From Flavobacterium sp. J372 (GTDB taxonomy: Bacteria > Bacteroidota > Bacteroidia > Flavobacteriales > Flavobacteriaceae), in contig NZ_JAJOMZ010000004.1 of NCBI RefSeq assembly GCF_024699965.1, positions 1,858,001-1,922,000 on the forward strand: 64,000 bases of DNA, read 5' to 3'. Below, one piece after another: positions 26,939 to 36,289 of the stretch. The translations under genes were made by a program, and so were the position numbers. The notes below the pieces were generated by a model. That model had not been told where the DNA came from, did not search any database, and was given only the letters and a program-made list of their open reading frames with translations. Every line of letters starts with the position of its first letter. Position 1 is the first letter of the stretch.

Positions 26939-27340
26939 ATGAGTACTGCAACTAAAAATCACATAGGAAGGAAAATAAGCCGTATTCGCGAACTGCGCGA
27001 TATGAAACAGGAAGCATTAGCCCAGGCTTTTGGTATTAGTCAACAGGCAGTTTCTAATATTGAAAATAGTGAAACCGTTGAGGATGCTAAACTTGAAGAG
27101 ATTGCTAAGGCTTTAGGTGTAACTGCTGAAGGTATTAAACAGTTTTCTGAAGAAGCCGTTTTAAATATTATTGGTAATACTTACCATGTAGATAATTCAT
27201 CTGCTGTTAATTATGGTTGTACTTTCAATCCAATGGACAAACTTATTGAAGCCTATGAGGAAAATAAGAAACTGTATGAAAGATTAGTTCAAGCAGAAAA
27301 AGATAAGGTAGCTTACCTGGAGAAGCTTTTGAATAAATAG
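26939..27340 (+). CDS. XRE family helix-turn-helix regulator
   Basis: 133 residues. HTH at about 10-65 (K-I-S-R-I-R-E-L-R-D-M-K-Q, F-G-I-S-Q-Q-A-V-S-N-I-E, A-K-A-L-G-V-T); C-terminal coiled-coil-like helix (I-E-A-Y-E-E-N-K-K-L-Y-E-R) probably for dimers. It stands alone between divergent and convergent genes and may control the neighbouring operon at 24.7-26.8 kb or element functions. Confidence 0.8.
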   Translation: MSTATKNHIGRKISRIRELRDMKQEALAQAFGISQQAVSNIENSETVEDAKLEEIAKALGVTAEGIKQFSEEAVLNIIGNTYHVDNSSAVNYGCTFNPMDKLIEAYEENKKLYERLVQAEKDKVAYLEKLLNK

Positions 27341-27366
27341 TAAACTCGTTTTACTGTTACTGATGG

Positions 27367-27392
27367 AGACCGCCGAAAGGTGGTCTTTTTTT
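27367..27392 (+). terminator. Terminator after the XRE regulator
   Basis: Stem AGACC-GCC/GGT-GGTCT with GAAA loop, followed by a T run. Confidence 0.8.
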
Positions 27393-27499
27393 ATTATATG
27401 GATTATTTGCGTTGATTTAGTAAAATTTCAAATCTGTATTTAAGCTGCTTGCCACGTAAGCCTCTGTAAGCATCGCCAATCTTTAATTTTATTATTGGA

Positions 27500-29531
27500 T
27501 TATTTCTTGGAATTGATAGGCACTTGAGCAATTAGCGTAAATAACTTATCGATTTCATCTTTATACAGTTCACTTTCTAGTTTAAACTCCTGCTGGAGGG
27601 CAGTAACTTTTTTTACCATTTTGCTTTTCCTGTCGGGCATTGGCCTGTTTTGCAATAGCTTGCGCACTTCCTGCATATAATCGTTGAGGTACGGTAGGAA
27701 GAACTGTTCCGAATAATACTGTTCATTAATTTTCTTGGTGTTCTCTAGCATTTCCAGTTTATCGTCAAATTCTTGAATGCCGATGTTGTGGAAGGGGCGA
27801 AGCTTTTTAGTATTGATGGTACGCAACTTTTGAAGATAGCTGCGGTCAATGACAGTAGGCGGGTTTTGGCACACGGCATTGAAGTCATCAACGGCCTTAT
27901 TAATATATTTCAATCCGAAGGCCTTGAACACATCGTTGAACTGGACAACAAGCTCATCATCCCATCGCATCTTTGTCATTTTTTCCTGCCGTACATTCTT
28001 TTTATCTTTGCTGACGAAAAAGGAGAGGATATTGTAGCTCCCAGAATAATATGAGTTGCTTCCATTCTCTTTAACGAGCCATACATTCTTATAGTGGAAT
28101 GCCGGCAACTCACAGTGATAGAAATTCAAGTTTTTATCAAGTTCGTCAATGATTTTTCTAGATTGGTCCTGTACCATCTGCTCGCCTCCAAATGATTCAT
28201 TTTCAGAGTAGGCGATATATACACGTCCACCCTTTTTCAGGTAGCTTTTGATAAACGGTACACGATTCCTGAATGCATAGTCCCGAACCCAGGGACTTTG
28301 GATGATAATAGTATCGGAAGTATCATCAAAAAGCTTTTTCAGTTCAACCTCAAATTCTAGGCTGTTAAAATGACGCTTGCCCATTTCAATTTCCTGCCTT
28401 ATCTGCAATACTGTCTCAGTATCGGATATATCAGCCGCCGCTTCGATTTGCGCCTGCTTGTATATTAAAAGTTGTTCCGCCTCAAGCTGCTCCGTATGTT
28501 TTTCCTGAGAGGTAAATTCTATGTCTTCATCGTAAGCTATCAACTTATCTAGCAGACCTGCCTTAAGGTATTCTTGTCGGTCAAGCGCATCTGACAGGGC
28601 ATCAATGATAATATCTTGCTTTTGGTCATACACAATCGCACGCAAAGCATTGTCCCTAAAATCTTCAAGCAGCACTACCCATACCTTGGCAACAAAGCCC
28701 TCAATGCGTTCCAATTGGCAGCTTTGCAATAAAAAGTTTTTCTCAGGATAATGTATCTCAGGTGCTTGGGCTTCCGCAAGCAGCTTGACAGTTTCAATGT
28801 CTTGGCTAAAGGCAGTGTCAGGCATTCCGGGGAACCTTTCGCTTTTTAACCGACTTAGGATTGCCTTTGCCTTTTCTGGTGGAAGGCCATTTATATCTGT
28901 GTAAAGCGAAAACTTTCGGGTAAAAGTAGAATACTTTACGCCCTTCTTCGCGTATTCCACGCCTATATCCGTAAGGGATGCAATACCGCTATCATGTTCC
29001 AGCATTTTGCTTTGTACTAGATCACCAATTGCTATGTCAAGAAGATACCTCTCAGCCGGGTCACGTAGAGGATCCAACCCAAGGATTTCACCAATACTGC
29101 TAACGCGTAGCGGCCCGTCGAGAAGCAAGTCGCAAATGACTTCGTCTGACAGACTAAATTCAACCGGTTGGGAGCAGGTGCCTGTATATTCCGCTAAACT
29201 GTAATGCCAATCATATTCCGTAAATCCTATGATACGTTCAACGAGTTTCTTCTCTTGGCTTGCAGCGTCGATTATCTTGATCTCTAGGGGGGATTTCTTC
29301 CTTGCTATAAATTTTAGCACTCGTCTTCAATATACCGACCTTAGATCCAGGGTAGGATTTGCTGTCCTGAAGATACGCAGAATAGTTTTCGTCAATGAAA
29401 GCCACAATATCCTCTGCGATTAACTCATCTGGCTCCTCATTACAATCATAGCCGTTCGACTTAATGAACTCTGCCATAGCCGAGACGGTCGTTTTATGGT
29501 TGCGGGCAATTTTAGATAATCTTACGTTCAT
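27500..29531 (-). CDS. PLD-family nuclease protein with IF2-N-like start, frameshifted
   Basis: About 676 residues in two frames; the G run at 29287-29292 has one base too many. The first 45 residues (V-R-L-S-K-I-A-R-N-H-K-T-T-V, N-G-Y-D-C-N-E-E-P-D) resemble the IF2 N-terminal module that Bacteroidetes reuse in other proteins. Near residue 475 the motif F-H-Y-K-N-V-W then S-G-S-Y-N-I is a phospholipase-D type His-x-Lys site, preceded by S-P-W-V-R and G-G-R-V-Y-I-A-Y. The gene overlaps the stop of the helicase gene (TAATG), so both are made together. The pair resembles the helicase plus PLD nuclease of Mokosh defence. Confidence 0.72.
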
Positions 29532-32500
29532 TAACTAATTAAATTTTGAAGTTGTGCAATATCAATCTTGTGCATTTTCTGTATTGCTTTCTGGTACTCT
29601 GGCTTGTGGGCAAAATGACGTTCATTACCCACTATTATCAGAAGTCTCTTCGCACGTGAAAACCCGACATTGATTCGTTGCAGCTCTCGTGCAAAGCCCA
29701 GCGCAAACGGGTATTTGTTATTTTCAAGTATAATTTTTTTCCCCCTCTCATCAATTTGCTGCCTATTGCTGCGTACCGTTGACACAAGCACAATGTTGCG
29801 CTCCATGCCTTGGAAGCGGTCAACTGTATTAATCCGTAAGGGTATACTGAACTCGTTGTCCAATTTATGCTGTTCAAAATTTCGCCACTCATTCCTTGAG
29901 AATGTAGGATATAAGGTGGTGCGTATCCGCTGCATCTGTGGCATATAATATGTTATAATCCCAATTTCCCTATCTTCATCTTTGCTAAAGCTGCTATTAT
30001 AATCATTATAGCCTTTTGCTTTACCTAATGCTAGCAAGACGGTACGTATCGCTTCCGCCTCACCTGGGTTTTCATAAGAAGTACCAACCTTATGCTCAGG
30101 GGTCTCCACATTTACCCAAATGGCATGGGTTTTCGGCTCGAGGAAGGGCTCAAGTTGCAGCCCATGCCACCTGCTCGCTTTTACTTTGAGGTCTGGAATG
30201 TCCATCTCGGCTCTAATACCACAAACCAACCCGTTTTCCAGCTCAGTCTGGTCAGTATAGAACTGTGATATGCAATTCATGATATCTTCGTGCATACGGA
30301 ATTGCGTGTCAAGGCTCGTGACAATAGATTTCGGAGAATTTTTGAAAAGCTTTTCAAACTGCGAAATCTTATAATCTTCCTTAGTCCAGTCCTCAATAAG
30401 CCTTTTGGCTCCCACTGCTTCCAAGGCCTCACCGAATTCCTTCTCGTCAATCATTGGCGGCAATTGCTTATGGTCTCCAATGATGACTACTTTTTTGCCG
30501 AGTGTCAGAGGCAAGACAAGCTCTGGTGGAGTTGCCTTACTGGCCTCATCCATAATAACCAGGTCAAATTCAGGCTCTCCTGGATTCTCGGAGCCTTGCT
30601 GAAACGCGGACTTATAGGCGTCTGCAAAATTCCTGCTCCCACACTCGCTACAGGTCGCCGCAAAAACATTCACATATTTATAGTACGCATCGGTAAACAC
30701 CTTTTTTACTGATGCGCTCCGCGCTTCCAATCCCTGCTTCCACTTAGTTACGGCCTTTGAATACCGCGGTTCATCACTGCAACGCGAAACGATTCTCGAT
30801 AACCATTCCGACACCGCGTTATCACTGTTTATCTTCTCTTCTTCTGAACCCTTTTTCGCCAACATCCATTTGGTAATGCGGTCATTGGAATAGGCTTTTC
30901 CTTCGTCCTCGAACTTATCAGTGTTACCAATGCGCAACGGCCTGACCGATTTCTTGCCCTTGATACGCTCGAGGGCATTATCAACTGCGAGGTTTGTCTG
31001 GGAAGTAATTAGCAGCCGGGAACCCGGGTCCTGTCGCAAAGATTGCCAGATTATTTCCGCGATAACAGTAGTTTTTCCGGTACCAGGTGGACCCTGTATC
31101 AATGCCATATCTGTAGCTGTCAGTGTTTTGGTAACCGCCTCAAGCTGCTTTGGCTGCGTGCCGAGCAGAGGTTCATTCAGGCTTTCAACCACCTTTTGCC
31201 TAACATTAGCGAAATCCTCAGCCGCTTGTCGTGCTTCGTTTGGATCAAATAAGAAATTGGCAAGGTTAAGATTTACCGGATATCCATTCTTGAAGCTGGG
31301 TTCCGTAACTTTTTTCATTGCCTTTATCATTCGGGTAATATTAGTCAGTTCTCCAGGAAAAATTGGCTTTATATACCCCTTCTCAAGCTCATCAAGATCA
31401 ATCCTGTCCCCCCCTCTGCCATTGATGGCATTATCAAAAAGAGAAGTTATCTTGAACTTTAAGCGGTTCTTATCTTTCCTAACCAACTTGCCCATAATGA
31501 TGCCCTCCTTAAAAATGGCATCATCTCCATACTTACTGATTTTCTCAGCCAGGCTATTCTTCTGTTCGGGTGTGAGGTATATGAAAGTAGCCTGGCTGAT
31601 ATTTCTCCGGACTAGCTTTTCCTTTTCCAGTTCGAGGGTCTCATTCTTAACAAGTTCCCATATTGTCCTGCCGTTCTTGGTATCAAAACTGATGTTAACA
31701 ACATCCTCGAAGCCTTTGCACGCAGCAGCAAGCCGCTGCTTGAAAAGCTTACGCTCAGCCACATCTCTGAAATCACAGTTAAAAAGGAGTGTAGTGTTAT
31801 CCTTTACCGGATCCAGTACAATTTTTTGCCCATCATCTTTTCTAAGTCTGTCTTGTATGGCAGCAATGACGTCGCCCCGTTCAGATGGGCTGTCAATAGT
31901 GAATGCTAGAAAATATTTCGCTTGGAATTCCTTACGCTCCACGAGCACTTCAGGAAATTTTGTCTCGATGTCTGCTACCAACGTATTGTATTGTTCGGCA
32001 CTATCTGCAGTAATGTACAGGCGCTTGTTCTGCATTGAGAAGTTAATCTGGCCTTTTACATCCACCGCAGTTTTGAAATTCCGTAGAGTTTCCGACGTAG
32101 GTTGCTGTGATGGCCTAAAGTTATAAAGTGTTGGCAGGCGCCGCATCGTATTACTAGGATATAACGCAGAGAGTTTTTCGGCTGCTTCGTCGATCTGCAT
32201 CTTACCTGCATTAATAAGTTGATAGGTACCCTCTTTGAGAAGAAGGCCTTCTACTTCTGCAAGCTTTACTTTTTTAAAAGGTGCAAATCTTGTAATTGCG
32301 CTGTGGAAAGATAGTCCTTTAGCGACCAACCTGTCGGGGCGCAGGTACGAGGATACAGCTATCTGAATTCCATTTTCCTGCTCATAAGTGACACAAGCCC
32401 GGTCAAGCCCTTCGGCTGAAAGCTGCTCCTTAACTGCGTTGCAAAGGCCCGGTATATCTTTGGGTATCTTGAATTCCACGGCCAGCGGTATCATATTGTC

Positions 32501-33541
32501 TTTTTTCAATGAAACGGCCTTGGGATAGTTATCTTCCAAAACCTTCAACAGGTGTATTACATCGTTTTCCATTATATCCAACTGTCCCTGGTCGCTGATG
32601 GCGATATCGAGGAGGTATTCTTCTCTAAGCCGTAACTCAATATCACGAAATACTTCTATCTTTTGAATGGGATTGGTAGATTGGAATAGGATTCTGCCAG
32701 AAAGATAATGGTTGGGTGATTCATTTAATTCATAAAACAGTTCTTCAGCAAGACTCTTCAGCTGCTTTAATTCCAAAGGTGCCAACTCTCTGTAATTTTT
32801 GAACTCCACAAACGCCTTTCTGTCACTAACACCATAGTCTTCCAGATCATTAGCCCCAAAAATGCTTAATATGTCCTTTTCCATCTGGGCGATAAGGTCC
32901 TTTTCATCAATAGTAATATCAACATAGTAGGATCGCTCGGTTTCACCCTCTCTTAATTCTGCGTACGGTAAGTTTATCTTTAAGATCTTCCACACCTGTT
33001 CTTTCCTTTTAATCAATGTCTTCAATGCAGAAACGTATTTTTCCCATATTTGGCGGTCTTTTTCCTTATTAATATCGATTAGAGGGATTTCGCCCGATTC
33101 CACCTCGCGGTATAGCTTTTGAAAGGCAATGGAGTCTGTGCCTCCTATTTGGCCTGCTTCAATGATATGAAACATACAACCTTGTCTGACAGTATACTTC
33201 GTTGGCTCTGTAAAGAAGCTAGCTTCATATAATTTGGAAACCTGATAGGAATATACGCTGGTAAACTCGTCCTTTTCATCCTTCGAAAGGCTTACGATGG
33301 CCACAAGCGACCGGTCATTCCCTAGTGGAATGATGATCTTATGCCGCGATCGATTGGCCGAAACATCAGGTTTATATTTTTGGAAAAAGCAAGTTATCTG
33401 ATCTTTTAGCAGGATACTTCGGACATCGCTCCACCTTAATTTATTTTCCTGATTGGCATCGTAACGCGATCCAAATCCATTTTTAATCTTAAGATATAAC
33501 GATACGGCAGCAATCGCTCCCTGTTCAGTTGGTGAGGCCAT
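29531..33541 (-). CDS. Large SF1 helicase (COG1112 type), defence module partner of the PLD nuclease
   Basis: 1336 residues. The N-terminal ~790 residues are unassigned. The helicase core follows: Walker A G-P-P-G-T-G-K-T-T near 819, S-Q-T-N-L-A-V-D-N, Walker B I-M-D-E-A-S-K-A near 997, G-D-H-K-Q-L-P-P, then D-R-F-Q-G-M-E-R-N near 1250 and N-V-G-F-S-R-A-K-R near 1295. This is the AAA_11/AAA_12 (Upf1/Dna2-like) class. No kinase domain is visible, unlike MkoA of type I Mokosh as I recall it. It probably unwinds or translocates on invading nucleic acid so the coupled nuclease can cut. Confidence 0.8.
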   Translation of the reverse strand: MASPTEQGAIAAVSLYLKIKNGFGSRYDANQENKLRWSDVRSILLKDQITCFFQKYKPDVSANRSRHKIIIPLGNDRSLVAIVSLSKDEKDEFTSVYSYQVSKLYEASFFTEPTKYTVRQGCMFHIIEAGQIGGTDSIAFQKLYREVESGEIPLIDINKEKDRQIWEKYVSALKTLIKRKEQVWKILKINLPYAELREGETERSYYVDITIDEKDLIAQMEKDILSIFGANDLEDYGVSDRKAFVEFKNYRELAPLELKQLKSLAEELFYELNESPNHYLSGRILFQSTNPIQKIEVFRDIELRLREEYLLDIAISDQGQLDIMENDVIHLLKVLEDNYPKAVSLKKDNMIPLAVEFKIPKDIPGLCNAVKEQLSAEGLDRACVTYEQENGIQIAVSSYLRPDRLVAKGLSFHSAITRFAPFKKVKLAEVEGLLLKEGTYQLINAGKMQIDEAAEKLSALYPSNTMRRLPTLYNFRPSQQPTSETLRNFKTAVDVKGQINFSMQNKRLYITADSAEQYNTLVADIETKFPEVLVERKEFQAKYFLAFTIDSPSERGDVIAAIQDRLRKDDGQKIVLDPVKDNTTLLFNCDFRDVAERKLFKQRLAAACKGFEDVVNISFDTKNGRTIWELVKNETLELEKEKLVRRNISQATFIYLTPEQKNSLAEKISKYGDDAIFKEGIIMGKLVRKDKNRLKFKITSLFDNAINGRGGDRIDLDELEKGYIKPIFPGELTNITRMIKAMKKVTEPSFKNGYPVNLNLANFLFDPNEARQAAEDFANVRQKVVESLNEPLLGTQPKQLEAVTKTLTATDMALIQGPPGTGKTTVIAEIIWQSLRQDPGSRLLITSQTNLAVDNALERIKGKKSVRPLRIGNTDKFEDEGKAYSNDRITKWMLAKKGSEEEKINSDNAVSEWLSRIVSRCSDEPRYSKAVTKWKQGLEARSASVKKVFTDAYYKYVNVFAATCSECGSRNFADAYKSAFQQGSENPGEPEFDLVIMDEASKATPPELVLPLTLGKKVVIIGDHKQLPPMIDEKEFGEALEAVGAKRLIEDWTKEDYKISQFEKLFKNSPKSIVTSLDTQFRMHEDIMNCISQFYTDQTELENGLVCGIRAEMDIPDLKVKASRWHGLQLEPFLEPKTHAIWVNVETPEHKVGTSYENPGEAEAIRTVLLALGKAKGYNDYNSSFSKDEDREIGIITYYMPQMQRIRTTLYPTFSRNEWRNFEQHKLDNEFSIPLRINTVDRFQGMERNIVLVSTVRSNRQQIDERGKKIILENNKYPFALGFARELQRINVGFSRAKRLLIIVGNERHFAHKPEYQKAIQKMHKIDIAQLQNLIS

Positions 33542-33785
33542 AGTCGGTTTTTTTATTTTTCACATTGACGGACAGCTATTGATTATCCTTTTATCTAAAG
33601 TAGCCTAGGCCTACGATAAAAAGGTGGGGAGCAACCATCTGAGTTGACGTTGAAATTATAATAAAAATTAGATTTAACAAATATTTTGCACGTTTTTGTT
33701 AAAATAGATCTGAAATGCAAACTCGTAGGCTTCCCTTTTTTAGTACGATTTGGACTATAAATATTGTTATTTCTAAATGAATAAA

Positions 33786-33824
33786 AAGAAGCCTTTTTCG
33801 TCAAATTAGGCTCTTTTTTATTCA
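33786..33824 (-). terminator. Terminator after the recombinase gene
   Basis: On the minus strand, AGAGCCT pairs with AGGCTTC across a loop and is followed by a T run; it lies just after the recombinase stop. Confidence 0.5.
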
Positions 33825-33833
33825 TTTCATTTT

Positions 33834-35010
33834 TTAATTGGTTTGATTATATAAACCATCCCACTTTTTCATCTCCTTTATCTTAACAGTATCAACAATT
33901 TTGGCGTAAACTTGCGTAGTTCGGATACTGGTATGTCCTAACAGTTTGCTTACTACCTCAATAGGAATTCCTAATGAAATTGATACGGTGGCAAACGTAT
34001 GTCTAGCAACATGGCAAGTAAGTTTTTTATTCATTTTTAATTCTATTCCTATTTTCTTAAGTACTCTATTTGTTACTTTATTACAATATATCCTAAAAAC
34101 ACAAGTGTTATTGAAAGGAATAACTGGAATAAATTTCTTTGCCTTCTCAGTAAGGGGGATATTTACTAAGTATCCTGTTTTATGCATTCGAATATGTATA
34201 GAATTATCGAATATAGAATCGGCTGAAAATGTTTTCAAATCTGAATATCGAAGTCCAGTATAACAAGCGAAAAGAAAATAACCAAGGATATCTTTTTCTA
34301 TTGATTTGGTAAAGTTATCCTTTAGATAATAATTACTGAGTTTATTTAACTCTTCAATCGAAAGGAAATCTCTTTTTCCTTCAACTTTTTTTATTGACGT
34401 ATATTGAAATGGATTTATTTTGATATGACCAAAACGCATTGAAATATTGACAAATGTTCGAAGTACCCGTAGACTTTTGCTAGCGGTATTTTCATTATTT
34501 CGCAAGGTATTCAACATATATTGTCTATAATCATCTATGAATTTTTCATTGATATCTGAAAAGAGAATTTTTTTAATAAAATTTTAGAATTTTAGAAATC
34601 TGTGATTTGTAGCCAAACCAGGTTTCTGCCCTGAATTTTCCTCTGTTTTCTTCTAAATAATTAAGAATATATCCTGTGAAGCTTTGTTCTGTCGTATAGT
34701 AATTTAAAGCTAGTAATCGGTCTTTAAACTGTTCTAATGATAGGGGATATTCTTCATTTAAAAAATTTTCTACTAATAACTTGATGGATTTTTTATCTAT
34801 TGCATCCAGTATCATATTATATCTTTCATAGTGATTATTTTGAGATTTCACTCGTTGATTTCTCAATGACCAGTCACGTAAAGGGATGGTTACTGGTGTA
34901 GCAGTTTCTATTTTCTTTCCTTTTAAAAATGCTCTTAAGTAAATTGGATATAATCCATGCTTGTTCTTTTCTTTTTTGATTACAAAACGATAGCTTATTT
35001 GTATGCTCAT
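33834..35010 (-). CDS. Tyrosine recombinase beside the invertible segment, frameshifted
   Basis: About 391 residues; frames join by removing one base in the A/T runs at 34578-34585. The N-terminal part has the arm-binding strand pattern (G-L-Y-P-I-Y-L-R-A-F-L-K-G) and a SAM-like domain. The catalytic set is complete: C-Y-T-G-L-R-Y-S-D, H-V-A-R-H-T-F, L-L-G-H-T-S and Q-V-Y-A. The start codon is 81 bp from the inverted repeat that bounds the methylase specificity cassettes, so I infer it is the invertase of that switch rather than a second integrase. Bacteroidetes use such recombinases to shuffle hsdS genes. Confidence 0.8.
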
Positions 35011-35090
35011 AGTTACTGAAGTATTTGTGAAGTGAATTTATTCATAATCTGCAAAGTGAAAGATTTTAAAGCAGTAAAAACCAGTAAGTA

Positions 35091-35125
35091 TATTTGGAAT
35101 TTGGAGAGATGGGAAAACCTATGCC
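35091..35125 (+). repeat. Left inverted repeat of the specificity switch
   Basis: TATTTGGA at 35091-35098, then ATGGGAAAACCTATGCC at 35109-35125, inverted copies of sequence at 37304-37334. Confidence 0.75.
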
Positions 35126-36273
35126 TTTGTTGTCTAATAAAGAGAAAAGTTTTATAGGAAGTTATGTTTTAGGAATGGGGTTCGTTTTGTCCTCCGAACA
35201 AGCTGAAAAACTAATAAAAAAAGACCCGCGAAATAAGGATGTGCTTTTCCCGTATTTAAACGGTGATGATCTGAATAGTGATCCTGAGCAAAGACCATCT
35301 CGATGGGTCATTAATTTCTTTGACTGGGATGAAGAAAAAGCAAAAACTTATCCTGATTGTTACGAAATTATAGAAAAATTAGTTAAGCCAGAAAGACAGC
35401 GATGGAAAATAGACAGCGCTGGTAATGAGATTGTGGGCACATATGCCTTGCGAAAACCGTTACCTCAAAGGTGGTGGACATATGGTGAAAAACGCCCAGC
35501 TCTTTACAAGGCTATATCTGAGTTAGACCAGGTAATGGTCATTCCATTGGTTAGTAAATATTCTTCATTTGAGTTTTCAAATACAAATACTGTTTTCATG
35601 CATAAGTTAGGAGTCATTGTTTTAAATGATTTTCACAATTTTGCAATTCTTTCCAGCTCGATACATAACATCTGGTGCTGGAAATATTCATCAACTTTGG
35701 GATCAGGTACATTAAATTATTCAACCACTGATTGCTTTGAAAATTACCCTTTCCCTAAAAAAAAATACCTTAATAGAAAATGTTGGCAAAGAATATTATG
35801 AATATAGGAAGTATCTACTGAGTATAAGTAGCTTAGGCCTAACCAAAATCAGTAATCTGTTCCATACTAAGGGTATTCAAAAAGATATAGACCCGAAAAA
35901 CAGTCATGTTTTGCATCTTAAAAAGCATTTACAAAAGCATTCAATAGATAGTTATAACGCAATAATAAAAGGTATTATTGAGCTAAGAAAATTATATATC
36001 CAGATGGATCAGGCTGTAGTAGATTTATACGAATGGCATGATATTCAACTCAATCATGGCTTTTATGAATTAGAATATCTTCCTGAAAATGATCGCGTGA
36101 GATTTTCAATAGATCCAGCCGCTAGAAAAGAAATTCTAAAACGATTGTTACAGTTGAATTTACTACAATATGGTCAAGAGTCAAGAGTTAGTGTTACAGT
36201 TAATAATAAAAAACGGCACCAATTAATCAAAGATGATGACACAGACCGTAATACTCTATTCCCCGAAATTTAA
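35091..36273 (+). pseudogene. Silent methylase specificity (TRD) cassette
   Basis: About 394 codons homologous to the C-terminal region of the methylase on the other strand. It begins at the same point (Y-L ... M-G-K-P-M-P-L), directly after an in-frame TAA, with no start codon context or promoter. Shared framework: D-P-R-N-K-D-V-L-F-P-Y-L-N-G-D-D-L, W-V-I-N-F-F-D-W, S-E-L-D-Q-V-M-V, L-P-E-N-D-R-V-R-F. The middle and several loops differ strongly, as expected of a different DNA target. One extra A in the run 35757-35765 shifts the frame. I read it as a stored cassette, not an independent gene. Confidence 0.78.
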
Positions 36274-36289
36274 AACAATTTCGGGGAAT
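36258..36289. terminator. Central hairpin between the two specificity cassettes, bidirectional terminator
   Basis: Perfect 13-bp arms ATTCCCCGAAATT/AATTTCGGGGAAT around a 6-nt loop. Both cassettes end inside it, so whichever is expressed would end at the same symmetric hairpin. Confidence 0.7.

Noticed and set aside
27500..29320. PLD nuclease as DrmC of the DISARM-like locus
   Set aside because: It is much longer than DrmC, is translationally coupled to the SF1 helicase and is separated from the drm-like genes by the recombinase region.
33595..33825. Minus-strand open frame of 76 codons before the helicase
   Set aside because: Low-complexity, overlaps a terminator and resembles no family.
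35094..36273. Plus-strand specificity cassette as an independent methylase gene
   Set aside because: It lacks the SAM and N-P-P-F motifs, a real start and a promoter, and begins exactly where the inverted repeat starts.
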